From: Asticcacaulis sp. AC402
GTDB taxonomy: Bacteria > Pseudomonadota > Alphaproteobacteria > Caulobacterales > Caulobacteraceae
Length of the DNA stretch: 64,000 nt
Direction of reading: 5' to 3'
Assembly (NCBI RefSeq): GCF_000495835.1
Contig: NZ_AWGC01000031.1
Coordinates: 1 to 64,000, forward strand
Shown here piece by piece: positions 17,760 to 26,309 of this stretch. The notes below the pieces were generated by a model that made no database searches, had not been told where the DNA came from, and worked only from the letters and a program-made list of their open reading frames with translations. Within the stretch, counting starts at the first letter, position 1, and each line of letters begins with the position of its first letter. The position numbers and the translations under genes were made by a program.

Positions 17760-18659
17760 TCAGGCCACGCGGCTGTCGGCTGTGGACAGACCCTCTGTGA
17801 TACCATAGATTTGCGCCCGCTGGACGATTTTTTCCGCCCACCGGCTGTGGGTTGCCGGCTCGCACATGCTGCCGTTCGAACCGAAAACCGCCGGAGACGC
17901 GGCATCGAGAATAGCGCGTGCCTCTGAGATGTCCGACGCTGCCGGTTTGTACAGGCGCTGGATGACGGGGATTTGACTGGGATGGACGGCAGTCTTGGTC
18001 AGCAGGCCGTGCTCGATATCCTGTTCGACCTCTTCGGTCAGCAGAGCGTGGTCGCCGTAATGTTCGAAGACCGGCGCCGAAACGCTGAAACCATGGCTTG
18101 CGAAGGTCGCGGCAATGTTGCGGATGGCCACGCCCAGAACGCCATCATAGGCTGTGCGGTAGCGTGAGCGGCGTACCCCGATCAGGTTGAGCAGGTCGTT
18201 GCCGCCGATCCGCACCGCCAGGATTCGGCTGCGGTGAGGACTCATGAGGTCCCTGAGATGACTAAGGCTCTTGAAATCGAAAGCTTCTTCTCCCTCGATA
18301 CAGGGCATCAGGGCATGCGAACCTATGGGCAGGTCCAGCCACTGGGGCAGGGTCGCGGCGGTAACCTTTGGCAGAACGAACCCCGCCACCCGGTCGACAC
18401 CAGGCATCCTGAGAATTCGCGCCAGCATCAACGGACTACGCGGGCGGATAAAGACACGAACCGACGGCGCCAGAATGCTGAAACGCTGAAGGCAGAGCTT
18501 CAGCGCCTGCTCGGCGCGCGCAGCTTCGTCATCGCGAACCGCGTCCTCCAGGCAAATAACCATGGAGCGCAAGTCGGGACAGGCGCCATAGGCATTCTCG
18601 AGCGCTGCCGGATTGAGCACCGGTGTATAAAGCGTCGCGCCCAGTTCTATGGCCCTCAT
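17760..18659 (-). CDS. CitE-like HpcH/HpaI aldolase/citrate lyase family protein
   Basis: 299 residues, TIM-barrel C-C lyase family. Visible motifs: LYTPVLNPAALENAY, SMVICLEDAVRDDEA (acidic metal-binding residues), VFIRPRSP, VAGFVLPKVTAATLPQWL, ILAVRIGGNDLLNLIGVRRS and a terminal KTAVHPSQIPVIQRLY. This CitE-like branch occurs in Ter operons with ATP-grasp, PRTase, HAD and StiP genes, as here. In that setting it is predicted to act in synthesis of a small nucleotide-like metabolite rather than citrate cleavage (inference from published comparative genomics). It overlaps stiP by 4 bases. Confidence 0.88.
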   Translation of the reverse strand: MRAIELGATLYTPVLNPAALENAYGACPDLRSMVICLEDAVRDDEAARAEQALKLCLQRFSILAPSVRVFIRPRSPLMLARILRMPGVDRVAGFVLPKVTAATLPQWLDLPIGSHALMPCIEGEEAFDFKSLSHLRDLMSPHRSRILAVRIGGNDLLNLIGVRRSRYRTAYDGVLGVAIRNIAATFASHGFSVSAPVFEHYGDHALLTEEVEQDIEHGLLTKTAVHPSQIPVIQRLYKPAASDISEARAILDAASPAVFGSNGSMCEPATHSRWAEKIVQRAQIYGITEGLSTADSRVA

Positions 18660-19774
18660 TCCTGCTCGCCCTTCAAACTCTTGATAATCGTCACTGCGCG
18701 ATAACCACCCAAATCCCGTTGCACGACCGGCACATCCGACCTGGCCGCCAGGTGCTGCATGTGCAGGGTCTCGGGATCGTCAAAATCCCGGATGAACACC
18801 GCGTCCGGCACCCGGCGCAGCAGAGCGCGCGTCGCCTCGGCTATGCCCGGTTTGATACGATTTACGTCGCCGACCGCATACTTGTCCATAAGGTCACACA
18901 GAATTTGCTGGCTGGAGGCTCCCGCACGGACCGCGCCTTGCGGTGACCACGCCGACGACAGCGATACCGCGGCTGCGGCCTCGACCGTCGCGAGGAAATG
19001 ATGGGTCAGGTCATGCGGCGCCTGCGCTTCCTGGAACAGGCAGGCGTGAAAGTCGTCCGGCCCAACCAGAGCGTCGGTGAGCACCGTGCGGCTGATGAGC
19101 CCCGACACGATGCCGTTAAGCAGACCGCTCGGGATAACGTAGTCGTCAACCGTCGCCGCCAGACTGGCACAGCCGGCCGGATCGGCGACCACGGCCAGAT
19201 ACGGTGTAAAGCCCAGGTCCGACCCGCGCAAAGACGCCTCGAGTTCGCGGCTGATCGCCCCCTTGCCCGTCCAGCCATCCAGGAAGATCGCATTATGCGT
19301 GCCGTGTCGCGCCCGGATATAGGCCAGGGCATTGAGATCGATGCCGCGGCCGCGGATAATGCTGACCGTGTAGTGAAAGGCCGTGATACCCAGCCGCTCC
19401 AGGGCGCGCTTGAGCAGGACGCCGATCGGCGTTCCGGCTCGCGCCAGCGAAATCACCACGCACGCCTCCGCCGTTTGCGGGCGCTGAGTCAGCTTGCCGG
19501 CCAGGGTTTCGATATCGCCCTTCAGCCGGCCGGCATTGCGCCCCAGAGCGTCATGATAGAGCTCCATATAGCGGGAATCCGGCAACGTCTCGGCAGACAG
19601 CATTTCGGAATAGTGCTTTTCTCCCGACTGGATCAGCCTTTCCTTCTCCGCGATGCCGACATGCGCGATCAATGACGGCTTCAGCAGCATGACGACATCG
19701 TCGGCTGCGAAGCTGCCGCAGAAGTGCCCGTGCCGCGCCCCGGTGTTTTGGTCGGCTTCAATCAATCCAGGCAT
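18656..19774 (-). CDS. StiP-family cysteine protease-like protein
   Basis: About 372 residues. The start is set at ATG 19774 (MPGLIEAD); GTG 19780 is possible, and both overlap the end of the HAD gene, so translation is probably coupled. The family pattern is clear: GSFAADDVVMLLKP near the N-terminus, EKERLIQSGEKHYSEMLSAE, VVISLARAGTPIGVLLKRAL, SIIRGRGIDLNAL, IFLDGWTGKGAISREL and VIPSGLLNGIVSGLISRTVL. LARAGTP and FLDGWTGKG resemble phosphoribosyltransferase-type loops, and the family has been described both as StiP cysteine proteases and as PRTase-related. The reaction is unknown. It occurs in Ter stress operons. Confidence 0.88.
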   Translation of the reverse strand: MPGLIEADQNTGARHGHFCGSFAADDVVMLLKPSLIAHVGIAEKERLIQSGEKHYSEMLSAETLPDSRYMELYHDALGRNAGRLKGDIETLAGKLTQRPQTAEACVVISLARAGTPIGVLLKRALERLGITAFHYTVSIIRGRGIDLNALAYIRARHGTHNAIFLDGWTGKGAISRELEASLRGSDLGFTPYLAVVADPAGCASLAATVDDYVIPSGLLNGIVSGLISRTVLTDALVGPDDFHACLFQEAQAPHDLTHHFLATVEAAAAVSLSSAWSPQGAVRAGASSQQILCDLMDKYAVGDVNRIKPGIAEATRALLRRVPDAVFIRDFDDPETLHMQHLAARSDVPVVQRDLGGYRAVTIIKSLKGEQE

Positions 19775-20519
19775 TGTCACGGGTCAGAGTTTTCCAAAGC
19801 TGAGACGGGGTCGGTGTCATGGCAAGATCGCACAGGTCCATGAACCCGGCGTCGGAGAGACTGTCGCCGATACCGATCACCGGCGTATCCGGAGTGTCGC
19901 GGCGGAGCCTGTCGAGCAGATATTTCACGGCATACCGTTTATTGAGCCACGGCGGCAGATAGGCAAGATTATTGTCGTTGCGATGCACCCGCCATCCCGC
20001 CGGCACCAGAGCCGCCAGGTCGCGCTCGACCTCGGCCAGAACCTCGCCCTCATCGCGGTTGCTCTTGATGACGATGTACTGCTTAAGACCGTTCTCAGCC
20101 GCCACCCAGTGGCGAAAGGCCGCAGGGTCACGTGTCCTGGCCAGCCCCCCCATCAGGCAGGCATCGACGTCTTCAACGGCGTCACCGTTTCGCGCCAGCA
20201 TGACCAGATGGTCGTGCCAGTCCCGGTCGACCTCGCCCGCGCTGTCGAGAATGCAGCCGCCGTTGCCGCAGATCGCCGGCGCCTGTTCAATATCGACGCG
20301 GGCCAGCACAGCGCGGCTGCGGGCGGTGACCGGTATCACCTGTCCCATCCGCAGCCAGCCCAGCATATGGTCCTGGCGAAGGGTCGCATAGCCACTGGGG
20401 CTGCCGTCGGCCAAACGGCTCATCAGGCGCAGACCTTGCGCCGAACCGTCGGGACACTTGCGCTCCGTCTGGAAGAGCGTGTCGTCCAGATCGGTAAAAA
20501 TCAAGGGGCGCGACGTCAT
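19758..20519 (-). CDS. HAD-superfamily phosphatase of the Ter island
   Basis: About 253 residues. The start at ATG 20519 is fixed by a 4-base ATGA overlap with the upstream PRTase gene. HAD motif I is IFTDLDDTLFQT (Asp nucleophile and acid/base), motif II lies in the VIPVTARSRAVLA region, and motif IV is VIGIGDSLSDAGFMDLCDLAMTP. The cap contains NGGCILDSAG, as in Cof/trehalose-phosphatase-like HADs. It probably dephosphorylates an intermediate in the nucleotide-like pathway predicted for these operons; the substrate is unknown. Confidence 0.9.
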   Translation of the reverse strand: MTSRPLIFTDLDDTLFQTERKCPDGSAQGLRLMSRLADGSPSGYATLRQDHMLGWLRMGQVIPVTARSRAVLARVDIEQAPAICGNGGCILDSAGEVDRDWHDHLVMLARNGDAVEDVDACLMGGLARTRDPAAFRHWVAAENGLKQYIVIKSNRDEGEVLAEVERDLAALVPAGWRVHRNDNNLAYLPPWLNKRYAVKYLLDRLRRDTPDTPVIGIGDSLSDAGFMDLCDLAMTPTPSQLWKTLTRDNAWID

Positions 20520-21676
20520 AAACCTTCCTGCTCGGGTACGTAGGTGCAGGCAATGACCTCCACCGGAAGGTCGTGACCGAGACATAACAGGGCGGCGGAC
20601 GCTTCGCTCGCTTGCGCCTTCACCACCTCGGTCATGACCAGGAGCCTGTCGGGACGATGCCCAAGAACGTTATATAGGAAGCATGGCGCGCCGCTGCCAT
20701 AGGCGTCCGAAAACGCCGACGCGCTTTGCATCGCCCCGCCCAACAGGGCGGGACTGCGGGTGATGCACTGAACCGCCGCAATGCCGCCCTGCGCCTCGAC
20801 CTCCTCGGCGGCCAGCAGGGCCTCGTAGGAATGTTCTCCATCGCCGAGCACGAGGACACGTTCGCCCGGTCGCGCCTCGACCGGCGGCCTGATTGCTTTT
20901 TCCGGTGCCCGCAGTCCGGTGCGGCTGCGCATCCCGCCGGCCGGGGCAGAGCCGGCCTGGTTGGATTTCGCGGCCAGGACGGGCGTTGCGGCTGCCTCCG
21001 CCGCCTGCCAGGTCATGGCACCGGACAGGATGGCCCGCGCCTTCGTCGGGTGTGGCATGCCGGCCAGGTAATCGCCATTGCCCCAGTCGGTGATGCAGCA
21101 GGTTTCAATTTGGCGCAGTTGCGGCATTTCGCGCGCCAGGGCCTGGGCGGCGGCAATAAAGGTATTGCCGGTGCTGCATTCGTCGTCGACGATGACCAGG
21201 GACGGCGCTGCCCGGACTCTTGCCTCCAGCGCGGGGTCGGCGACCTGGATCAGATGGGTGGTCGCGTGACTGTGGCCCTCTTCGAACGACGCCAGCACAC
21301 GCGCCCCCGCAACGCCTTGCCGTGAGCTTTGCAGATAGAGGGTCTCGACCTCGGGGTTGAGTTGGCGAAAGGCTGCGAATATGCCCTGGCCCAAAGCCGT
21401 TGCCGTTTCCGCCATGCCGAGAAATACCACCGGCTGCGGCAGGTCGGCCGGGATTTTTCGCGCCAGCGCCGCCATGGTGGCACGCATCTGCGCCGGCGCC
21501 GCCGGCAGATGGCGCCCCAGCACCTTCGACACGATCAGGAAGCCGCGCTTGGGATTGGACCGGGCGGCAAAGTCGCACAACTCATGCAACGGCGGACCGT
21601 CGTGCACGCTTAGGGTCAGGTCCCCTGTCGGCAGGCGGATGGTTTGCGATACCTCCGTCGCAGGCGCAAAAGTCAT
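20516..21676 (-). CDS. Phosphoribosyltransferase with TRSP domain
   Basis: 386 residues, two parts. The N-terminal PRTase-like domain (about residues 1-240) contains the PRPP-binding loop SLVIVDDECSTGNTFIAAAQAL plus FLGMAETATALGQGIF and the SSRQ flap region. The C-terminal part has LVLGDGEHSYEALLAAEEVE, RSPALLGGAMQSASAFSDAYGSG and FLYNVLGH, matching the TRSP domain that is fused to or encoded beside such PRTases in Ter operons. It probably forms or breaks a ribosyl-phosphate bond on an unidentified base. It follows the protease-fusion gene by 10 nt and overlaps the HAD gene. Confidence 0.88.
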   Translation of the reverse strand: MTFAPATEVSQTIRLPTGDLTLSVHDGPPLHELCDFAARSNPKRGFLIVSKVLGRHLPAAPAQMRATMAALARKIPADLPQPVVFLGMAETATALGQGIFAAFRQLNPEVETLYLQSSRQGVAGARVLASFEEGHSHATTHLIQVADPALEARVRAAPSLVIVDDECSTGNTFIAAAQALAREMPQLRQIETCCITDWGNGDYLAGMPHPTKARAILSGAMTWQAAEAAATPVLAAKSNQAGSAPAGGMRSRTGLRAPEKAIRPPVEARPGERVLVLGDGEHSYEALLAAEEVEAQGGIAAVQCITRSPALLGGAMQSASAFSDAYGSGAPCFLYNVLGHRPDRLLVMTEVVKAQASEASAALLCLGHDLPVEVIACTYVPEQEGL

Positions 21677-21686
21677 AAGGGAGGGC

Positions 21687-22775
21687 CTAAAAATGAACGA
21701 TGATACTGACGACCGACTTGCGCAGCCGCTGCACCACGTCGCGGCGGTCGTTATTGCGTGACGGTTTCACCTCCGGCAGCGGAAAACCCGCCGCAGCAAT
21801 CATTTCATAGACCAGAGCGGCCCGAATGGCGAAGTTGACATTTTCCGAGATCGAGCCGCGTTCGCGCATATTGCCATGGGCCAGAGACGACGCCGTAATC
21901 CCAACCAGGTTGCCGGCTTCGTCGCTGATCGCCCCGCCGGACGAACCTGACCCGATCGGCGCCGTAAACTGAAAGCGCGAGACATCGCCATGGCTGCCTG
22001 TCAGGCCCGAAATATTGCCGGTGGTCACCTTAAGGTCGCTGCCCAGCACATCCATCAGGGGAAAGCCCGCCGCCAGAATGCCTTCGCCCAGCCACAGGGG
22101 CGCGTTGTAGCGCAGGGGCAACGGGTCTCCCTCGACCTCACCTTCGAGCAGCGCCAGGTCATGAAGCATGTCGGCGGCCACGGGTTTCAGCTTGGCGCGG
22201 CTGCGCCCCAGTTCCAGAGAGACCCCGTCTTCGATGACGTGGGCATTGGTGACGACAAGGCCGGGCGCGATAAGCACGCCACTGCCCGAAGCCGTGGCAC
22301 CGCGCGGCGGGCGGGTCTCGCTGGTGCGGGGCCGCGACGGGAAGTCGACATTCTGCAGATTGCGGGCGCGGGCAAAGGCTTCGATCCCGAACGTAAAGCC
22401 GTCGTTCGAAACCTTGGCGCGCCAGATCCCGTCCTTGACATAGATTTCGGTCAGGATAACCGCCGCCAACTGCTGGGTTGGTTCGGGAAAGCTGAAGGCC
22501 TGGCCGGCGATATCGACCTCGATCGGATAAGCGGTGTTAACGAAGCCACCGCTGCGGTCATCATTGATATAGGCGATGATCTCCAGGGCGGTATCGCGGA
22601 TCAGCGGCGACGGCGCCATCCACCGCCCGCCCTCGCCCTGGGTAAACGCAATAATGCCGCCGTCGGCGCCGACCGCGCACACGACCACGCGCTCGGCATC
22701 GCGGCCCTGCACGGTTATGACCCAGTTGCCTTCGCGGGCGACCTGAAGCCTTTGACCTGGAATGGCTGTCTGCAT
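21687..22775 (-). CDS. TerD-like domain fused to trypsin-like serine protease
   Basis: 362 residues, no signal peptide, so presumably cytosolic. Residues 1 to about 145 resemble a TerD-type domain: strands around IAYINDDRSGGF, VILTEIYVKDGIWRAKVSNDGF and the terminal GIEAFARARNL. Residues about 155-345 are a trypsin/DegP-like protease with a complete triad: H179 (VVTNAHVI), D206 (HDLALLEG) and S279 (GSGSSGGAISDEAGNLVGI). A proline/arginine-rich linker joins them. Proteases of this kind are unusual partners; the fusion suggests that TerD-type sensing gates proteolysis. It follows the ATP-grasp gene by 9 nt and precedes the PRTase gene by 10 nt. Confidence 0.85.
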   Translation of the reverse strand: MQTAIPGQRLQVAREGNWVITVQGRDAERVVVCAVGADGGIIAFTQGEGGRWMAPSPLIRDTALEIIAYINDDRSGGFVNTAYPIEVDIAGQAFSFPEPTQQLAAVILTEIYVKDGIWRAKVSNDGFTFGIEAFARARNLQNVDFPSRPRTSETRPPRGATASGSGVLIAPGLVVTNAHVIEDGVSLELGRSRAKLKPVAADMLHDLALLEGEVEGDPLPLRYNAPLWLGEGILAAGFPLMDVLGSDLKVTTGNISGLTGSHGDVSRFQFTAPIGSGSSGGAISDEAGNLVGITASSLAHGNMRERGSISENVNFAIRAALVYEMIAAAGFPLPEVKPSRNNDRRDVVQRLRKSVVSIIVHF

Positions 22776-22784
22776 GCCGCGACC

Positions 22785-23786
22785 TCAGGACGCCAGCCGC
22801 TGGACGGCCGTTTCGAAGCTGACCTCGGTATCAATCATCTTGCCCTCCAGTTCACCTGCGGTCACCCTGCCGGTCAGCAGACCCGCCCATCCACTCAGGA
22901 TACCCGCACCAACGGCTTCCGCATAGACCACCCCGCCGGCCGGGCGCGCATTGATCTCCAGGATCTTCCAACTCCCGTCCCGATGCTTGCGGAACTGGAT
23001 ATTGACCGTACCATGCAGCCCGAACCGTTCGACCAGCTTCACGGCGTAGCCGCTCAGCGGGTGATCGGTCTGGACGCGCTGGCGACCGGTGCTGAGCTTG
23101 GTGCGGGCGGCATAGCGCAACATGTGCCCGTGGTCGGCCAGGATGTCGAACGAAACCTCCGGCCCGGGCAGAAACTCCATCAGCACCATGTCGCGGATCG
23201 GCTTGATCTTTTCCTGCGCCCGCAGCGCCGCCACATAGAGGTCGGCCTGGATCTCGCGGCTGTCCGGGCTTTCCAGGTGCCGCATCGGCCGGTCACGGAT
23301 CAGCTTCCAGAAGCCGAACCCGTTCACCCCATTGCGCGGCTTGACGCAGGCGATGGCCTTGGCGCCGAAACGTTGATGGAAGGACGCAAGGGCCTTTTCC
23401 AGGTCGCCGCTTGTTCGGATCAGGTCGGTTGCGAGGTGAAACTCGGTGTCCTTCAGGTCCTCGGCAAAACGGTACTTGTCGTCCAGGAGCTTCAGCACCT
23501 TATGGCCGGCAGGGAATTCGACGCGGCACGCCAGGTCTGCCTGGCGCAGGGCCGTGCGGTAGTGGGTCGGTATGAGAATGTCGATGCGGTGCGCCGCCAC
23601 CTGGTCGCGCACCCACTGGACATAGCCGGCCACGTCGGTTTCGGGCTCGACCCAGGTCGCCACGGGCCCTGCATGGCGGGGCATCCCCCTGGCGACGCTG
23701 GCATAGATCTCAAGCCCCGGCTCCGCAGACATCATGGCCTGCGAAATGCTGGCCAGAGAGAAGCCGCGGTTGAACCAGATACGCAT
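22785..23786 (-). CDS. ATP-grasp enzyme of the Ter island
   Basis: 333 residues, cytosolic. Visible ATP-grasp elements: a nucleotide-binding lysine region IACVKPRNGVNGFGFWKLI, VLMEFLPGPEVSFDILADHG, and the metal-binding strand GTVNIQFRKHRDGSWKILEINARPAGGV with ExN. The N-terminal pre-grasp part has IDILIPTHYRTAL. ATP-grasp ligases join a carboxylate to an amine or thiol via an acyl-phosphate. In Ter operons they are predicted to act in the same pathway as the PRTase, HAD and CitE-like proteins. The next gene on the strand, the TerD-like protease fusion, starts 9 nt downstream. Confidence 0.9.
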   Translation of the reverse strand: MRIWFNRGFSLASISQAMMSAEPGLEIYASVARGMPRHAGPVATWVEPETDVAGYVQWVRDQVAAHRIDILIPTHYRTALRQADLACRVEFPAGHKVLKLLDDKYRFAEDLKDTEFHLATDLIRTSGDLEKALASFHQRFGAKAIACVKPRNGVNGFGFWKLIRDRPMRHLESPDSREIQADLYVAALRAQEKIKPIRDMVLMEFLPGPEVSFDILADHGHMLRYAARTKLSTGRQRVQTDHPLSGYAVKLVERFGLHGTVNIQFRKHRDGSWKILEINARPAGGVVYAEAVGAGILSGWAGLLTGRVTAGELEGKMIDTEVSFETAVQRLAS

Positions 23787-23809
23787 TGAATTGCCCCGTC
23801 CGGAGGTCG

Positions 23810-24391
23810 TCAGGCCAGGCTCACACCCATGGCGGACGCCAGACCGGCCAGGCCGCTTTCCCAGCCCTCGCCGACAGCCTTGACCTTGATATCGCCCTGG
23901 CCCCCACGGTACAGCTCGACAAAGACCATGGCGGCGTTGGTGCTGCTGTCTTCCGACAAGTCGTAACGCGCCAGCTCCTTGTTGTCCGCCTGGTTGATGA
24001 CCCGGGCATAGGCGTTTGACACCGAGCCGAAATTCTGCCGACGCGCCTGGCCATCGTGGATGGTCACGGCCACGATGACCTTTTTGACGTTGGCCGGCAG
24101 TTTGGAAAAGTCGATCTTGATTGTCTCGTCGTCGCCCTCGCCATCGCCTGTACGGTTATCGCCGCCATAGATGACGGCGCCCTCGGGCGAGGTCTTGTTG
24201 TTGTAGAAGACAAAGTGGCCGTCGCTGAGCACCTTGCCGCCCTCGTCGACGACAAACGCCGAGGCGTCGAGGTCGAAGCCTTCGCCGTCCGTAGCGCGAA
24301 CGTCCCAGCCGAGCCCGACGGTGACGCTGACGAGGCCCGGAGCCTCTTTGGACAGCGACACATTGCCGCCTTTGACGAGAGAAACTGCCAT
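23810..24391 (-). CDS. terD: TerD-family stress protein (first copy)
   Basis: 193 residues, single TerD domain. Family hallmarks are [15 protein letters not shown] at the start, [61 protein letters not shown] and the C-terminal [20 protein letters not shown]. The acidic loops [13 protein letters not shown] and FDLDASAF form the calcium sites known from TerD structures. TerD proteins are cytosolic, interact with TerC-type membrane proteins and confer tellurite and other stress tolerance. Adjacent paralogue at 24451; they probably arose by duplication. Confidence 0.96.
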   Translation of the reverse strand: MAVSLVKGGNVSLSKEAPGLVSVTVGLGWDVRATDGEGFDLDASAFVVDEGGKVLSDGHFVFYNNKTSPEGAVIYGGDNRTGDGEGDDETIKIDFSKLPANVKKVIVAVTIHDGQARRQNFGSVSNAYARVINQADNKELARYDLSEDSSTNAAMVFVELYRGGQGDIKVKAVGEGWESGLAGLASAMGVSLA

Positions 24392-24450
24392 CGAAAATCC
24401 TTGTCATCAAGCATCGCAACGGCCGGCCAGGCCGGCCGTTGCGACCGGGT

Positions 24451-25023
24451 TTAACCGACGCTTACGCCGTAATTGGTGGCCAGAGGCCCCAGGCCGCCCT
24501 TGAAGCCCTGACCGACAGCGCGGAACTTCCATTCGGCATTGTTGCGATAGACTTCGCCCAGGATCATGGCCGTCTCGACCGAAGCGTCTTCCGACAAGTC
24601 GTAACGCACGATCTCGACATTGGTCTTCTGGTTGACCAGCCGGATGAAGGCGTTGGAGACCTGACCGAAGCTCTGCTTGCGGGCTTCGCCGTCGTGGATG
24701 GTGACGACCACGGCGATCTTGTCGACGTCCGCCGGCACCTTGGTCAGAGTGACCTTGATCTGTTCGTCGTCGCCATCACCCGCGCCCGTGCGGTTGTCGC
24801 CCAGATGCTCGACACCCGTCACGGCCTTGTTGTTGTAGAATACGAAGTCGCCGTCGCTCCGGACCTTGCCGTCCGTCTTGAGCAGAAAGGCCGAGGCGTC
24901 GAGGTCGAAATCGGTGCCATCGGTCGCGCGCGTGTCCCAACCCAAGCCAATGATGACTTCGTCGAGTGCGGGATCTTCCTTGCTCAGGCTGACGTTGCCG
25001 CCTTTGGAAAGCGAAATTGCCAT
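24451..25023 (-). CDS. TerD-family stress protein (second copy)
   Basis: About 190 residues. The start is set at ATG 25023 ([15 protein letters not shown]), since AAGGA lies 9 nt upstream whereas ATG 25032 abuts it. The single TerD domain has [23 protein letters not shown] and [22 protein letters not shown] as calcium loops, and ends [20 protein letters not shown]. It is strongly similar to the downstream copy but clearly diverged, so the pair is not recent. It could equally be called terE; the distinction cannot be made by eye. Confidence 0.95.
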   Translation of the reverse strand: MAISLSKGGNVSLSKEDPALDEVIIGLGWDTRATDGTDFDLDASAFLLKTDGKVRSDGDFVFYNNKAVTGVEHLGDNRTGAGDGDDEQIKVTLTKVPADVDKIAVVVTIHDGEARKQSFGQVSNAFIRLVNQKTNVEIVRYDLSEDASVETAMILGEVYRNNAEWKFRAVGQGFKGGLGPLATNYGVSVG

Positions 25024-25105
25024 GTCAAACATTCCTTTTCATCTTTGGCGGTGGTCGGGTCTGAGTGAAGCGCCTTCCGCCTGGGGCGCGCCACAACGGT
25101 AAGGG

Positions 25106-26242
25106 TTATATATCGAGCCGGTTCTTTTCATTGGCCGGTTGCGTCGGCTGGTCGGACACGACCTCACCGGTCGGCAGGATAATCTGCGCGTCGCCATCCT
25201 CGGCATATTCCTGCGGGAACCGCTTCTTGTGGTCAATCGAGACCCACAGCGAAACGCCGATGATGATCGCCCCGATCAGGCCCGTGATGACCTCGGGGAT
25301 ATGCAAGCGAATGCTGAGCAGCATGATGCTGGCCAGGGCGATGATCGCATAGAAGGCCCCCGCCTCCAGGAAGCGAAATTGTGCCAGGTGGCCTCCGCGC
25401 ACAAGGGCGATGGTCATCGAGCGCACGAACATGGCGCCGATACCCAGGCCCAGGGCGATCAGGATGATATCATTGGTGATGGCGAAGGCGCCGATCACGC
25501 CGTCGAACGAGAAGGAGGCATCGAGGAATTCGAGATAGATAAAGCCGCCGGCCCCGGTACGCACGACCGCGCCGGTATGGTCCGTCTCACCGCCTCCGAT
25601 CCAGTCGCCGAACTTCTGCACGGCGAAGAAGGTTGCCACGCCCGACAGACCGGCAATCAGGAAGGTCTTTTGCTCTTCTCCGTGGACCAGGAACGATAAA
25701 CCGCCGATCAGCAGGGCGGTGACGATATAGGGTGAAAACGGAATCCTGGCCAGCGACGCCAGCGGCCGCTCGATAACGCCCAGCCAGTGGTGCTCACGGT
25801 CCTCGTCGAAGAAAAAGTTCAGCCCGACCAGCATCAGAAAGGCACCGCCGAAACCGGAAATCCCGACATGCGCCTTGGTAACGATGCTTTCATAGAGCTC
25901 GTGGTCCATGATGGCGATGCGGGTGGCTTCCCACGGCGTCACCATGGCCGAGATCGAAACGATCATGATCGGGAAGATGATCCGCATGCCGAACACGGCA
26001 ATGAGGATGCCCCAGGTCAGGAAGCGGCGCTGCCATACGGGATCCATGTTCTTCAGGATCGAGGCGTTGACGACGGCATTGTCGAGGCTGAGCGAGGTTT
26101 CCATGATGCCCAGCACACTGGCCAGAAAGAGCATCTGTAGCACCGCGGCGGCCGTGCCGCCGTTTTGGTAAAAGCCCAGCGCACCCGCCAGGATCAGGGC
26201 GACCACGGTAAAGGCGATCGATCCGTAAAAGTTCTTTAGCAT
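25106..26242 (-). CDS. DUF475 TerC-like integral membrane protein
   Basis: 378 residues, about nine hydrophobic segments. Hallmarks: METSLSLDNAVVNASILKNMDP (TerC-like acidic membrane motif), GGAFLMLVGLNFFFDEDREHHWL and FLDASFSFDGVIGAFAITNDIILIALGLGIGAMFVRS. The cytosolic tail is charged. DUF475 proteins replace TerC in many Ter operons and are thought to form the membrane anchor for TerD proteins. It sits between terA and the two terD copies on the same strand. Confidence 0.93.
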   Translation of the reverse strand: MLKNFYGSIAFTVVALILAGALGFYQNGGTAAAVLQMLFLASVLGIMETSLSLDNAVVNASILKNMDPVWQRRFLTWGILIAVFGMRIIFPIMIVSISAMVTPWEATRIAIMDHELYESIVTKAHVGISGFGGAFLMLVGLNFFFDEDREHHWLGVIERPLASLARIPFSPYIVTALLIGGLSFLVHGEEQKTFLIAGLSGVATFFAVQKFGDWIGGGETDHTGAVVRTGAGGFIYLEFLDASFSFDGVIGAFAITNDIILIALGLGIGAMFVRSMTIALVRGGHLAQFRFLEAGAFYAIIALASIMLLSIRLHIPEVITGLIGAIIIGVSLWVSIDHKKRFPQEYAEDGDAQIILPTGEVVSDQPTQPANEKNRLDI

Positions 26243-26309
26243 AGGTATCCTGTGTTGGCGTTGGGCAAAACCCTGGGGTTACCGCAATGATCCGCGCATA
26301 TGGGGCTTG

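Noticed and set aside
21990-23789. 599-residue plus-strand frame
   Set aside because: It lies opposite the protease-fusion and ATP-grasp genes, both of which have clear motifs; the frame matches no family.
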